64,000 nt of DNA from a virus. The stretch spans positions 1-64,000 of the IMG/VR virus record IMGVR_UViG_3300005613_000051. One strand, given 5' to 3'. This document shows positions 1 to 8,345 of this stretch, one piece after another (position 1 is the first letter of the stretch; the number at the start of each line of letters is the position of its first letter). The position numbers were made by a program, and so were the translations under genes. The notes below the pieces were generated by a model. It saw only the letters and a program-made list of their open reading frames with translations. It was not told the DNA's origin and did not search any database.

Positions 1-201
1 CCTGGTGCTGCTTCAGGAAGCGTATCAGTAACTGGAATAAGTGCCAGAGCTACAGCTTTAGCTGCTTTTTATACTACTGGAACTTATGGTTGCGGATATA
101 TAGCGGGTAATGCTGTTTATTGGTCATTTAGTTCTGCTGGAACTGGCTATGCTTTTTCTGGTGATGTTGAACTTAATTCAAAACCAACTTTCGTACCCTA
201 A
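1..201 (+). CDS. C-terminal end of a probable tail fibre protein (5' truncated)
   Basis: The window opens inside a reading frame that stays open for 66 codons and ends in TAA. The visible part is rich in Gly, Ala, Ser, Thr and Tyr, as is usual for the beta-rich C-terminal ends of phage fibres, and it ends in KPTFVP. It lies 26 bp upstream of the first of three tail proteins on the same strand and is probably part of the same late transcription unit. Too little is present to name a family. The frame is clear, but the structural role rests only on composition and context. Confidence 0.6.
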   Translation, partial: PGAASGSVSVTGISARATALAAFYTTGTYGCGYIAGNAVYWSFSSAGTGYAFSGDVELNSKPTFVP

Positions 202-227
202 CAATAAGTAATTAAGGAGAATAGGTC

Positions 228-1307
228 ATGGATAGACCCGTAATGTTAGATAGACTAGATTATAATGCTGTTATTAATGGTGACTTTCCTTATTGGCAAC
301 GTCAAACTTCTTGGAATCCCACAACAGGGGTTACCTATGGTGCTCCTGATAGATTTGGTGTTTCTAGAAATGCAGGAGATGCTCAAATAACAAGGAGTAC
401 AGATGTTCCAACATATGCACAATCCAAACATTTTTCTAGTTATTCTTTAAACTTTTCTCCTAATGTTGCTATTTCCTCACCTACCTCTAGTCAAAATTTT
501 GATATAGTACATAACATCGAAGGTAACTTTTTAAAATCGTTTATAGGTCAAAATATCTTTCTATCTTTTTGGGCAAAATCTAATCTTACAGGTTCTTGTG
601 CAATATCTTTTCAAGAAGGTGCCTCTTCATTTAATAATAGTTTTGTAGCTTTGTATACCCTAGACCAAGCAGATACTTGGGAATACAAGTTAGTTTTACT
701 TAATTTACCTGATAATTTTTCTTGGGAAACAGGAACAGGAAGATCTTTGAGATTAAATTGGACTATGCTACCCGAAGGAGATTGGAATACTTCTACTCCA
801 AATCAATGGGTAACTGGAGATAAGCTTTCTTATTCTGGGATTCTTAATTTTTTTAGTTCAACAAGTAATTACTTAAGAATAGCTCAAGTAAAACTTGGTA
901 TTAATTATACGGGAACAACTTTAGCAGATGTAATATATAGTTACAGCGGAAAAAATATTTTAGAAGAATATTTCTTATGTAAAAGATATTATCAAAAGAG
1001 TTATCCTTTAGCTATATTTCCAGGAGCAACAGATCCTAGTGGAAGTGGTTACCATATCTGGACTCAATATAGAACAGGATCTGACTGGCAAAGTATTCGT
1101 TTGCCTGTATCCATGAGAACAACTCCAGTTATTACAATGTATAGTCCTTCTAACGGAGCAGCAGGATATGCTTATCAGGATGATGTAGCTCCCGGAAATA
1201 TCGCAGCAGTAGGAATATCTCGTACAGAAAAACATTTAGAATTTTTTACAGGTGGCAATGCTGGAGCACAGACCCGAGTGCATTGGGTAGTTGATTCTGA
1301 AATTTAA
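228..1307 (+). CDS. Tail fibre / receptor-binding protein with carbohydrate-binding-type jelly-roll (paralogue 1 of 3)
   Basis: This 359-residue protein is the first of three adjacent paralogues. Its N-terminal half has the layout of the jelly-roll (CBM-like) domain seen in many phage tail proteins: a VINGDFPYWQR start, a DRFGV motif, and a later FLSFWAKS strand. A short LCKRYYQKSYP hinge near residue 255 is also present in the other two copies. The part after it diverges and probably carries receptor specificity. The protein ends in DSEI, close to the DAEF and SEL ends of its neighbours. An AAGGAG ribosome binding site lies just upstream of the ATG. It probably sits at a fibre tip or baseplate periphery and binds host surface glycans. 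The sugar-binding role is inferred from fold resemblance. Confidence 0.72.
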   Translation: MDRPVMLDRLDYNAVINGDFPYWQRQTSWNPTTGVTYGAPDRFGVSRNAGDAQITRSTDVPTYAQSKHFSSYSLNFSPNVAISSPTSSQNFDIVHNIEGNFLKSFIGQNIFLSFWAKSNLTGSCAISFQEGASSFNNSFVALYTLDQADTWEYKLVLLNLPDNFSWETGTGRSLRLNWTMLPEGDWNTSTPNQWVTGDKLSYSGILNFFSSTSNYLRIAQVKLGINYTGTTLADVIYSYSGKNILEEYFLCKRYYQKSYPLAIFPGATDPSGSGYHIWTQYRTGSDWQSIRLPVSMRTTPVITMYSPSNGAAGYAYQDDVAPGNIAAVGISRTEKHLEFFTGGNAGAQTRVHWVVDSEI

Positions 1308-1325
1308 TTTAAGGAATATAAACTT

Positions 1326-2351
1326 ATGAAAACAATCGAAGTCGTATCAGGACAATCAGGACATAACTTATTTTTAAATTCTAATTTTGATATTGCTCAG
1401 AGAGGAACTAGTTTTCCAGCTATAGAAAATTATGCTTATAGTTTAGATAGATGGATTCATGCAAAAGCAGGAGATGTTTCCCTTAATATTACCCAAGATA
1501 CAGATGTACCTACAGGATTAGATAGTGCTATAAATTCTATTAAATTAGAAGTAGCTACTGCAGATACATCTATAGGAGCTACAGATTTTTGTGTGATAGG
1601 ACAAAAAATTGAAGGATATAATGCTAAGTATATGTATGGAAAAACATATACTTTATCTTTTTGGGTAAAAACTAGTGTCATAGGTACTTATTGTGTTTTT
1701 TTTAAAAGTGCTACTGGATATCGTCAATACGCTGGAGAATATACTACCACTACCACAGATTGGGAACCACATTATATTACTCTTACTCACGATACCACAG
1801 GAACTTGGAATACTACTAATGGAGTTGGCATACAAGTTTATTGGGTCTTGTCCTGTGGAAGTAGTTATACTATCCCCGGAGCTAATGCTTGGTATGATGG
1901 TAATTATATAGCTACTTCAAATCAAATAAATGCTACAGCTACAATTGGAAATACCTTTAAGCTTTCTCAAGTAATGTTACATGAAGGTAAAGCTCCTTTA
2001 TCCTCCTATATTCCAGCAGGAAGAAATATTACTGATGAATTAGCAATGTGCCAAAGATATTATCAAATATTGGATCAGGGAATAATTGGTGGATCTTATT
2101 CAACAACTCAAGCATTAATGGGAGGTATATTTCCAACTACAATGAGAGCAAGTGCGGTAATAACTCAGACAGGAGTAATTACAGTACATGATCCTGCTTA
2201 TGCTACCTATACACAAAGTGCTCCTGGTTTTGGAACATATTATGCAGACAATGTAGGAATGACTGTACTACTCATTAACTTTTCTGGATTAACTAACGGT
2301 CGCACTCTCAGAATACATGGTAATTCTTTAATAGCTACATCAGAATTATAA
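1326..2351 (+). CDS. Tail fibre / receptor-binding protein with carbohydrate-binding-type jelly-roll (paralogue 2 of 3)
   Basis: This 341-residue protein is the middle member of the tandem set. It shares the NSNFDIAQRGTSF start, the SLDRW motif, the TLSFWVK strand and the MCQRYYQ hinge with both neighbours. After the hinge (about residue 245) the sequence differs almost completely from them, apart from a shared pattern of a promoter-proximal 'RASAVIT' strand and a C-terminal SEL. It is 18 bp downstream of the preceding gene with AAGGA before the ATG, so it is probably co-transcribed and co-translated at a similar level. Surface-glycan recognition is inferred. An enzymatic role cannot be excluded, but no catalytic motif is evident. 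Confidence 0.72.
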   Translation: MKTIEVVSGQSGHNLFLNSNFDIAQRGTSFPAIENYAYSLDRWIHAKAGDVSLNITQDTDVPTGLDSAINSIKLEVATADTSIGATDFCVIGQKIEGYNAKYMYGKTYTLSFWVKTSVIGTYCVFFKSATGYRQYAGEYTTTTTDWEPHYITLTHDTTGTWNTTNGVGIQVYWVLSCGSSYTIPGANAWYDGNYIATSNQINATATIGNTFKLSQVMLHEGKAPLSSYIPAGRNITDELAMCQRYYQILDQGIIGGSYSTTQALMGGIFPTTMRASAVITQTGVITVHDPAYATYTQSAPGFGTYYADNVGMTVLLINFSGLTNGRTLRIHGNSLIATSEL

Positions 2352-2363
2352 GGACATAATACT

Positions 2364-3389
2364 ATGACACAATATTTTCCAAAAGTTTATATAGATGAAA
2401 ACACCACAGATATAACCCAAAATAGCAACGATATAGTTGCAAAACCTGGGTATAATTTTATTTTGAACGGAGATATGATGATCTCTCAGCGTGGAACTTA
2501 CACATCTCCCGTATCAACATCTAATACAGTATATAATCTTGATAGGTGGAAATCCTATTCTGACTATTCAGGTACTGCGGTCACTATGACCGTTCAACAG
2601 ATAGGCAGTGCACAGCCATCATCACTTCCAAATGGGAAATCTATAAGGTATACCCTGACTAATGTAGGAGGTGTTCCCCTTGGTAGAATAGGTTGTTATC
2701 AATATATAGAAGATATAAGTTATCTACAAGGAAAAGAAGTAACTTTATCCGCTTGGGTCAAGTCTAATACAACAAAAGTACATTTTATGCTTAATTGTAC
2801 TTCAACATCATTTTCAACATATAGTTATACTGATGTTGGTAATTGGCAATTGATAACTGTAACTGGAACAGTTCCAACTTCTGGAGTAACTTCTATAAGA
2901 GCATGGATAAGGTTATCTAGTAGTGAAGCAGGTGATATAGCACTTGACCAAGGTGACTATGTAGAAATGACTGCAGCAATGCTTACTATAGGGAAACCAC
3001 GTCAATTTGAGCCAAGATCATTATCTTTAGAATTACTTTTATGTCAAAGATATTATGAGAAAAGTTATCCTATTGCCACTCCCCCAGGATCAGATGCTGT
3101 GTCTGATGGATGTCTTTGGATACCCGAAAGGTTATCAGTTCCCCACAATTCTTGGTTGGGTTTCATAACATATAGAATCACTAAATATAAAATTCCAACA
3201 ATTACCATGTATTCATGGTCTGGTAATCCAGGAAGATGTTCTAATACTAGTGGAGTTGAACAGGGAGCAAATAGTGCTCTCACTGTTTGGACTGGAACTA
3301 ATAACTGCGTTATAAGAAATTACTCTGGTGTAACTATTTCCTCATCTGGTGGCTGGATCTGTCACTATACTGCAGACGCAGAATTTTAA
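2364..3389 (+). CDS. Tail fibre / receptor-binding protein with carbohydrate-binding-type jelly-roll (paralogue 3 of 3)
   Basis: This 341-residue protein is the third paralogue. It has a longer N-terminal lead (about 28 residues, with a DENTTDITQ segment) before the common FILNGDMMISQRGTY motif. The domain continues through NLDRW and TLSAWVKS to the LCQRYYEKSYP hinge near residue 230. The C-terminal part is specific to this copy but ends in the family-like ADAEF. The extra N-terminal segment may be an attachment peptide to another virion part. The start is preceded by AAGGA. A 130-bp stretch with no gene follows; it holds a short imperfect direct repeat (GATGAATT copies) and a T-rich region before the collagen gene. 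Confidence 0.72.
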   Translation: MTQYFPKVYIDENTTDITQNSNDIVAKPGYNFILNGDMMISQRGTYTSPVSTSNTVYNLDRWKSYSDYSGTAVTMTVQQIGSAQPSSLPNGKSIRYTLTNVGGVPLGRIGCYQYIEDISYLQGKEVTLSAWVKSNTTKVHFMLNCTSTSFSTYSYTDVGNWQLITVTGTVPTSGVTSIRAWIRLSSSEAGDIALDQGDYVEMTAAMLTIGKPRQFEPRSLSLELLLCQRYYEKSYPIATPPGSDAVSDGCLWIPERLSVPHNSWLGFITYRITKYKIPTITMYSWSGNPGRCSNTSGVEQGANSALTVWTGTNNCVIRNYSGVTISSSGGWICHYTADAEF

Positions 3390-3519
3390 GGGAATAGATG
3401 ATTGGTTGGATGAATTTTACATTGGACTGATGAATTAGAAATGTATTTTTAAAGTAAATTGTAATTAATTAATAATCTTTTTAAATTGAAGTATATAAAA
3501 GATTATTTAGGAGATATAT

Positions 3520-4587
3520 ATGGCAGGACCTAGAGGAGAAACTGGTCACACTGGATTAATGGGTCCAACTGGACTTCAGGGAAGTACTGGTATTAGAGGA
3601 GAAAAAGGAGAAAGAGGACCTTTTGGATGGACAGGTCTTCCTGGGATACCTGGTCAAGAGGGTTCTATCGGATTACAAGGAATTACTGGATTTATCGGTC
3701 CAAGAGGATATATAGGATCTACAGGACTTATTGGATTACAAGGTACTACTGGATTACAAGGTCCTAAAGGTGATTCTGGAACAAAAGGAAGCACTGGTGA
3801 GATTGGACCAAGAGGAGTAACGGGACCTAAAGGAATTGATGGTAAAGATGGTGAATATGGACAAATGGGTCATACTGGATTACGAGGTATTCCAGGAATA
3901 AGCATACAAGGTCAAAAAGGAGATACGGGTATCCAAGGAATACCCGGTAACACAGGATTAGGAGTTACAGGACCCAGAGGAGAAAGAGGATTAATTGGAG
4001 TTCAGGGATTACAAGGAACTACAGGATTACAAGGTATTGCTATAACAGGACCCCAAGGAATTTCTATACAAGGACCTATAGGTGTTACAGGTGTACAGGG
4101 ATTAACTGGAATTATAGGATTACAAGGAATTACAGGATTACAAGGTCAACGTGGAGATATTGGATTTAAAGGAAGTACAGGTATTCAAGGACAAATTGGA
4201 GTAACTGGTATTCAAGGAATACAAGGTCCCAGAGGTAATTTTGGATTTACGGGTACACAAGGAATAAGAGGTCAAACAGGTATTAGAGGTCAAACAGGTA
4301 TCATAGGATTGACTGGTATATCTGGACCAACAGGAATACAAGGGATTATAGGACTTACCGGAGAAACTGGAGTATACGGACCTAGAGGAGATACTGGTAT
4401 TAAAGGGGATACAGGATTACCTGGGATAATGATTCCTGAATCTGGAACTTCTAAACCAGTAGCTAGTGCCGCAGTTAGGGGACATATTTATATTACAGAG
4501 GGTGGTGCTGGTGTTGCTGATGAAGCAGAAATTTGTTTAAAGTCTTCTGCGGATACATATTCTTGGGTTAGTCTAGCTTCAGGTTAA
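3520..4587 (+). CDS. Collagen-like fibre protein, short form
   Basis: Residues 3 to about 302 of this 355-residue protein are Gly-X-Y triplets with a strong preference for GPTG, GLQG, GITG and GPRG. Such stretches are known to form trimeric collagen triple helices in phage fibres without hydroxyproline. Threonine is common in the Y position. The repeat is broken at four places (for example GISIQG, GLGVTG, GIAITG). There is almost no N-terminal domain; a 53-residue C-terminal tail with two short strand-like segments follows and may act as the trimer-registering end. A TAGGAG site precedes the ATG. The gene is separated from a second, longer collagen gene by an oppositely oriented hsp20 gene. 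It probably forms a thin shaft or a decoration of the virion. Confidence 0.88.
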   Translation: MAGPRGETGHTGLMGPTGLQGSTGIRGEKGERGPFGWTGLPGIPGQEGSIGLQGITGFIGPRGYIGSTGLIGLQGTTGLQGPKGDSGTKGSTGEIGPRGVTGPKGIDGKDGEYGQMGHTGLRGIPGISIQGQKGDTGIQGIPGNTGLGVTGPRGERGLIGVQGLQGTTGLQGIAITGPQGISIQGPIGVTGVQGLTGIIGLQGITGLQGQRGDIGFKGSTGIQGQIGVTGIQGIQGPRGNFGFTGTQGIRGQTGIRGQTGIIGLTGISGPTGIQGIIGLTGETGVYGPRGDTGIKGDTGLPGIMIPESGTSKPVASAAVRGHIYITEGGAGVADEAEICLKSSADTYSWVSLASG

Positions 4588-4591
4588 CGGA

Positions 4592-4612
4592 AGGGTTCCA
4601 TGAGGGAACCCT
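4592..4612. terminator. Hairpin between the convergent collagen and hsp20 genes
   Basis: An 8-bp perfect inverted repeat (AGGGTTCC / GGAACCCT) with a 5-nt loop lies 5 bp after the collagen stop codon and 5 bp before the end of the opposite hsp20 gene. Its place between convergent stops suggests a bidirectional terminator. The following T-run is short (CTTTCT on the + strand), so termination strength is uncertain. Confidence 0.6.
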
Positions 4613-4616
4613 CTTT

Positions 4617-5045
4617 CTAATTAATTTTAATTTGTATTGATTTCTTTTCTTTTTTAGAAATTTGTAATTTAAGTTCTCCAGCATCATAGGATGTTCTTAT
4701 ATTTTTAGTATCAATATCTTTATCATCAAATTTAAAAGATCTAGAAAAATTAGATTTAATTAATTCTTTATATAAATAGTTCTCATTCTTTATCTCTTCT
4801 TTTTGATATTTTCCCTCAATAGATAAAACCCCATCTTCATAAGTTACATTTAAATCTTCTTTTTTAAAACCAGGTATCGCTGCTATAATTTCAAAAGAAT
4901 CTTTTTTTTCTATAAGATTAACTTTAGGATAAGTTTCTTTAAAATCCTTTAATAATAAATTTGTATGAGGTGCTAGTATTGTTTCAAAGAAAGGATTAAA
5001 AAAGTCATTAGCATAAGATTTTGAAATAGGTAGTAATTGGTTCAT
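4617..5045 (-). CDS. Small heat-shock protein, Hsp20/alpha-crystallin family
   Basis: This 142-residue protein is an ATP-independent holdase chaperone. The alpha-crystallin domain spans about residues 45-135, with PGFKKEDLNV and GVLSIEGKY in its first half. The diagnostic A-x(3)-G-x-L element appears as YDAGELKLQI. The C-terminal IQIKI is an I-x-I motif of the kind used for oligomer contacts. AGGAGG precedes the ATG on the minus strand. The gene points against both flanking collagen genes and has its own TATAAATA box 80 nt upstream, so it is probably a late gene. Its position suggests, but does not prove, a role in folding long fibres. Phage-borne Hsp20 is known from T4-like cyanophages. Confidence 0.92.
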   Translation of the reverse strand: MNQLLPISKSYANDFFNPFFETILAPHTNLLLKDFKETYPKVNLIEKKDSFEIIAAIPGFKKEDLNVTYEDGVLSIEGKYQKEEIKNENYLYKELIKSNFSRSFKFDDKDIDTKNIRTSYDAGELKLQISKKEKKSIQIKIN

Positions 5046-5125
5046 AATTGCCTCCTTTTAATTAGTTATCTATAAATTAAATTTGGTATCATATAAATCA
5101 AAGTCAAGAGGGAATATCTTATTAA

Positions 5126-5133
5126 TATTTATA
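5126..5133 (-). promoter_or_regulatory. Putative T4-type late promoter box for hsp20
   Basis: The minus strand reads TATAAATA, the exact T4 late promoter consensus, 80 nt upstream of the hsp20 ATG. Comparable boxes lie 70 and 72 nt upstream of two other virion genes or operons in this window, which makes chance less likely even in AT-rich DNA. Confidence 0.5.
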
Positions 5134-5173
5134 GTCTTTTGAAAAGTATTTTCATTAAAAAAGGTAAGTTATT

Positions 5174-5299
5174 ATGGATAAAGAGAAAATAATTTCTCAG
5201 AGTAAATCTAAAAAAATATCTAATAATAAATTTATAAAAAATACCTTAGACTTCAACAAGAATAGAATTTCAAGTACTTTGTTGAAAATAAAAGTTTGA
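5174..5299 (+). CDS. Possible 41-residue basic peptide
   Basis: This short frame starts at an ATG preceded by AAGG about 9 nt upstream and ends in TGA. The product is strongly basic and rich in Lys, Asn and Ser (it begins MDKEKIISQSKSKK and ends LLKIKV). It is the only reasonable coding candidate in the 336-bp space between hsp20 and the long collagen gene. No family is recognised. It could equally be chance in AT-rich DNA, because codon use gives little discrimination at this length. Confidence 0.3.
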   Translation: MDKEKIISQSKSKKISNNKFIKNTLDFNKNRISSTLLKIKV

Positions 5300-5321
5300 A
5301 ACATAAGATTAATTAAGCCAT

Positions 5322-5343
5322 CTAATAAATATATATTTATTAG
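5322..5343. repeat. 22-bp perfect palindrome upstream of the long collagen gene
   Basis: The sequence is a perfect 22-bp palindrome of A/T bases closed by C and G. It contains AATAAATA, one mismatch from the T4 late box, in both orientations. It lies 38 bp before the ATG of the 900-residue collagen gene. It may be a promoter element, a protein-binding operator or an RNA hairpin protecting the leader. Confidence 0.45.
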
Positions 5344-5381
5344 TAGAACGAGGTATAAGAGAGCTTAAGGATTAAGAAGTT

Positions 5382-8084
5382 ATGGGAATTAAAGAAGTCT
5401 ACGGAGAACCTCTACTATATACTGGACTTATTGGTGCAACAGGACCAATGGGTGCTACAGGTGTAAAAGGTCAAGGTTCTACAGGTTTACCTGGAATTCA
5501 AGGTTCTGTTGGTGAAACCGGAATAATGGGTCCTACTGGAGTTGGATTACAAGGAATTCAAGGTGAAACAGGTGTAGAGGGTCCTATAGGTGAAACTGGA
5601 TTAGGCTTTACAGGTATTGGTATTCAAGGTGAAACTGGATTATCAGGAGTAACAGGTCTAAAAGGAAATCAAGGAGAAACAGGTACTCCGGGTATTCAAG
5701 GAAATATTGGATATACTGGATTAATTGGTATAACAGGATTAGTTGGTCTTGTTGGTTATACTGGTCTACAAGGAATTCAAGGAACTACTGGATATAGAGG
5801 AATAAAAGGAGATAGGGGAAATACAGGACCTTTTGGACCAATTGGATATACGGGTTATACAGGATTAAGAGGTCCAACAGGAGTTGGTTTAAGAGGAGAA
5901 ACAGGATTACTTGGTCCTATTGGAAAAAGAGGAGAAACAGGATTATCTGGAGTAACTGGACTTATAGGTTCCACAGGTATTGTAGGACCTAGAGGGTATA
6001 CTGGTTTTGGTGTTACTGGAATAAAAGGTAGCACAGGATTACAAGGAATTCAAGGTAAAACAGGATTAATAGGAGTAACCGGTTTAAAAGGAATTCAAGG
6101 TAATCTGGGTAATACTGGTTTACCTGGTTCAACAGGAATTCAAGGTGTAACTGGACCAAAAGGTAAAGGAGAAACAGGATTAGTTGGTGCTACTGGTATG
6201 ATTGGGCACACTGGACCTTCTCTTAAAGGTGAAACGGGATTACGAGGTATTAGAGGAGAAACTGGTCTTCTTGGTCCCACAGGAATGATAGGTCCCACAG
6301 GTGCTGGAATTCAAGGTATCACTGGATTAATTGGAGAAAAAGGAGATCAAGGACATACCGGAGTTAGGGGTCCTGTAGGTTTCACCGGTTTACAAGGTAT
6401 TCAAGGTATCACAGGTATTGGTATTCAGGGTGATACTGGTGTAAGAGGATTTCAAGGATACATTGGAAGTACAGGTTTACCTGGACCTACGGGAATATTT
6501 GGTCCAGCAGGACAAACGGGACCACAAGGATATACCGGTTTACAGGGAGTTAAGGGAGATTCAGGAGATGATGGTGCAACGGGTATAATAGGAAGAACAG
6601 GACATACTGGAGCACAAGGATTAAAAGGAGATAAAGGTGTAAAAGGAGATCAGGGGATTCAAGGAATCACTGGTCTATTTGGTCTTCAGGGTCATACAGG
6701 TATCCAAGGTATAAAAGGAGATAAAGGAACTACTGGAATTCAAGGAATTCAAGGAGACACTGGATTACAAGGTATAAGAGGTTATACTGGGATCCAAGGT
6801 ATTCAAGGTCATACTGGAATGGGTGTGACTGGAATACAGGGACAAAGAGGAATAACGGGATTAGCTATAGTAGGTGCTACGGGACCTATGGGATTTACTG
6901 GAACTCGTGGAATTATAGGACAAACTGGAGCACAAGGTTATACAGGTTTAAGAGGAATAACTGGATTAAAGGGAGACACGGGTAGTACTGGTGTACAAGG
7001 ATTTAGAGGATTTAAAGGTGATCGGGGTACAACAGGTGTTCAGGGAATACAGGGATTAACAGGAGTAACTGGAGCTACAGGTATCCAAGGCTTGGGTTTA
7101 ACAGGACTTCAAGGAATTAGGGGAGCTACTGGAAGTAAAGGAGATCAGGGTTATACTGGTTTAAGAGGAATTAGAGGAGAGACTGGATTATTAGGACCCA
7201 CAGGTATGCCTGGTTATTCTGGCGACAAAATGTGTTTTCAGCCTAATAATTATATTAACTTTGCTCATTATGATATAGTAGAAGATCACTCCATTCTTTT
7301 AGGATATTCTCCAAGTCAGTTTGTATCTTCAGGAACTAGAGTAGCCTATCCTTCTGGAAATTATACAAATGAAATTGTTTATGGTGATGGTTTTTATAAT
7401 ACATATACTCAAAGTACTTTAAATAAAAGTACTTTTATATTATATCAATTTGATATAAGTACTCTAGTTTGGGATTTAGTTGATTTGAGTATGCTTTCTG
7501 CTCAGATATGGTGTTATACCCAAACCAATTCAATTTCAGTAGTTGTACCCCTTTTAGAAATATATAATAGTCTCACGGGTGTTTGGGAGATTATAGGTCA
7601 AGGGACATATAATCCCGGTGGTTATGAAAGAATAAAAAAACATTTAGATGAATATAACTATACAGTAAGAGATTATGCTGTAGGATTTAAGGTATATCTA
7701 AGATTAAGACCTTCTAGAGCAATAGAATCTGGTGAAAATTTTAATTTATATACGGACTATGTTCAATTATGTGCTGACACAAGAATCATAAACCCACCTT
7801 TTATAAAAAATGCAATAGAATTTGATTTTTTAACAACTGACTGGATTAATCATGAAATAAAAATACCACAAGCAATTATCACCGGAGCAGGTCAAATAGG
7901 ACCCCATCAGTTACCGGTAGGTTATAGTTATGATGTGACTACTTTTAAATATATAGATTCAGATACATTAAGACCTGTCTTTTGTGGTTATAGAATTGTT
8001 AAATCTTCAGGATTAATCACTATTTCAAAATCAGCTAAAGTTCCTAATTTTGATGGTGTAGTACTTATTGTTGTTGACCCGTAA
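5382..8084 (+). CDS. Collagen-like fibre protein, long form, with globular C-terminal head
   Basis: Residues 15-614 of this 900-residue protein are Gly-X-Y repeats (about 200 triplets), which would give a triple-helical rod of roughly 170 nm at 0.29 nm per residue. The repeat is interrupted about 13 times by GVGLQG- or GLAIVG-like breaks. Residues 615-900 form a non-collagenous head containing aromatic-rich beta segments and three Cys residues. The last about 90 residues share a module with the neighbouring 237-residue protein: both have a TTDW or TSDW strand, a GPH turn, and an ending K-x-P-(N/D)-F-(D/N)-G-V. The 14-residue N-terminus is probably the virion anchor. AAGGA precedes the start. 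The likely role is a long trimeric tail fibre or whisker with an adhesive tip. Confidence 0.88.
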   Translation: MGIKEVYGEPLLYTGLIGATGPMGATGVKGQGSTGLPGIQGSVGETGIMGPTGVGLQGIQGETGVEGPIGETGLGFTGIGIQGETGLSGVTGLKGNQGETGTPGIQGNIGYTGLIGITGLVGLVGYTGLQGIQGTTGYRGIKGDRGNTGPFGPIGYTGYTGLRGPTGVGLRGETGLLGPIGKRGETGLSGVTGLIGSTGIVGPRGYTGFGVTGIKGSTGLQGIQGKTGLIGVTGLKGIQGNLGNTGLPGSTGIQGVTGPKGKGETGLVGATGMIGHTGPSLKGETGLRGIRGETGLLGPTGMIGPTGAGIQGITGLIGEKGDQGHTGVRGPVGFTGLQGIQGITGIGIQGDTGVRGFQGYIGSTGLPGPTGIFGPAGQTGPQGYTGLQGVKGDSGDDGATGIIGRTGHTGAQGLKGDKGVKGDQGIQGITGLFGLQGHTGIQGIKGDKGTTGIQGIQGDTGLQGIRGYTGIQGIQGHTGMGVTGIQGQRGITGLAIVGATGPMGFTGTRGIIGQTGAQGYTGLRGITGLKGDTGSTGVQGFRGFKGDRGTTGVQGIQGLTGVTGATGIQGLGLTGLQGIRGATGSKGDQGYTGLRGIRGETGLLGPTGMPGYSGDKMCFQPNNYINFAHYDIVEDHSILLGYSPSQFVSSGTRVAYPSGNYTNEIVYGDGFYNTYTQSTLNKSTFILYQFDISTLVWDLVDLSMLSAQIWCYTQTNSISVVVPLLEIYNSLTGVWEIIGQGTYNPGGYERIKKHLDEYNYTVRDYAVGFKVYLRLRPSRAIESGENFNLYTDYVQLCADTRIINPPFIKNAIEFDFLTTDWINHEIKIPQAIITGAGQIGPHQLPVGYSYDVTTFKYIDSDTLRPVFCGYRIVKSSGLITISKSAKVPNFDGVVLIVVDP

Positions 8085-8122
8085 TATAATACTAATATTC
8101 TAGATATTGTAGATACAATTCT

Positions 8123-8332
8123 ATGGACACTGACAAGAAAAAAGTAAAAAAAGCAACTGAACAGTTATCGGAGAGGGTAGATGCTCTAGAGGTAGCTCTT
8201 CTTTTGCTCCTTAACAGTTTAAGAAATGTTAAGAGCATAGAAGGGAATAAAGAAGAATACTTAGTAATTGGAAAAATACCTGAAACTACACTACTCACGA
8301 TAGAAAGTATTATTGTGAAAAATAAAATTTAA
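8123..8332 (+). CDS. Small coiled-coil protein of unknown function
   Basis: This 69-residue protein begins with a Lys-rich segment, continues with a heptad-like helix (QLSERVDALEVALLLLL), and ends in a hydrophobic strand-like tail (TLLTIESIIV). No clear Shine-Dalgarno sequence is visible before the ATG. It fits neatly between the long collagen gene and the 237-residue protein on the same strand. It may be a trimerisation peptide or an assembly factor for the adjacent fibres; this rests only on its shape and location. Confidence 0.6.
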   Translation: MDTDKKKVKKATEQLSERVDALEVALLLLLNSLRNVKSIEGNKEEYLVIGKIPETTLLTIESIIVKNKI

Positions 8333-8345
8333 AATAGGAGGCTTT

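Noticed and set aside
4138-4341. Antisense open frame in the short collagen gene (67 residues, rich in Ser, Thr and Cys).
   Set aside because: It is the complement of the Gly-X-Y repeat, has no ribosome binding site and follows the repeat composition.
3520-7221. Repetitive DNA that could look like a CRISPR array or satellite.
   Set aside because: The repetition comes from collagen codons (GGA/GGT every 9 bp), with no constant repeat-spacer structure.
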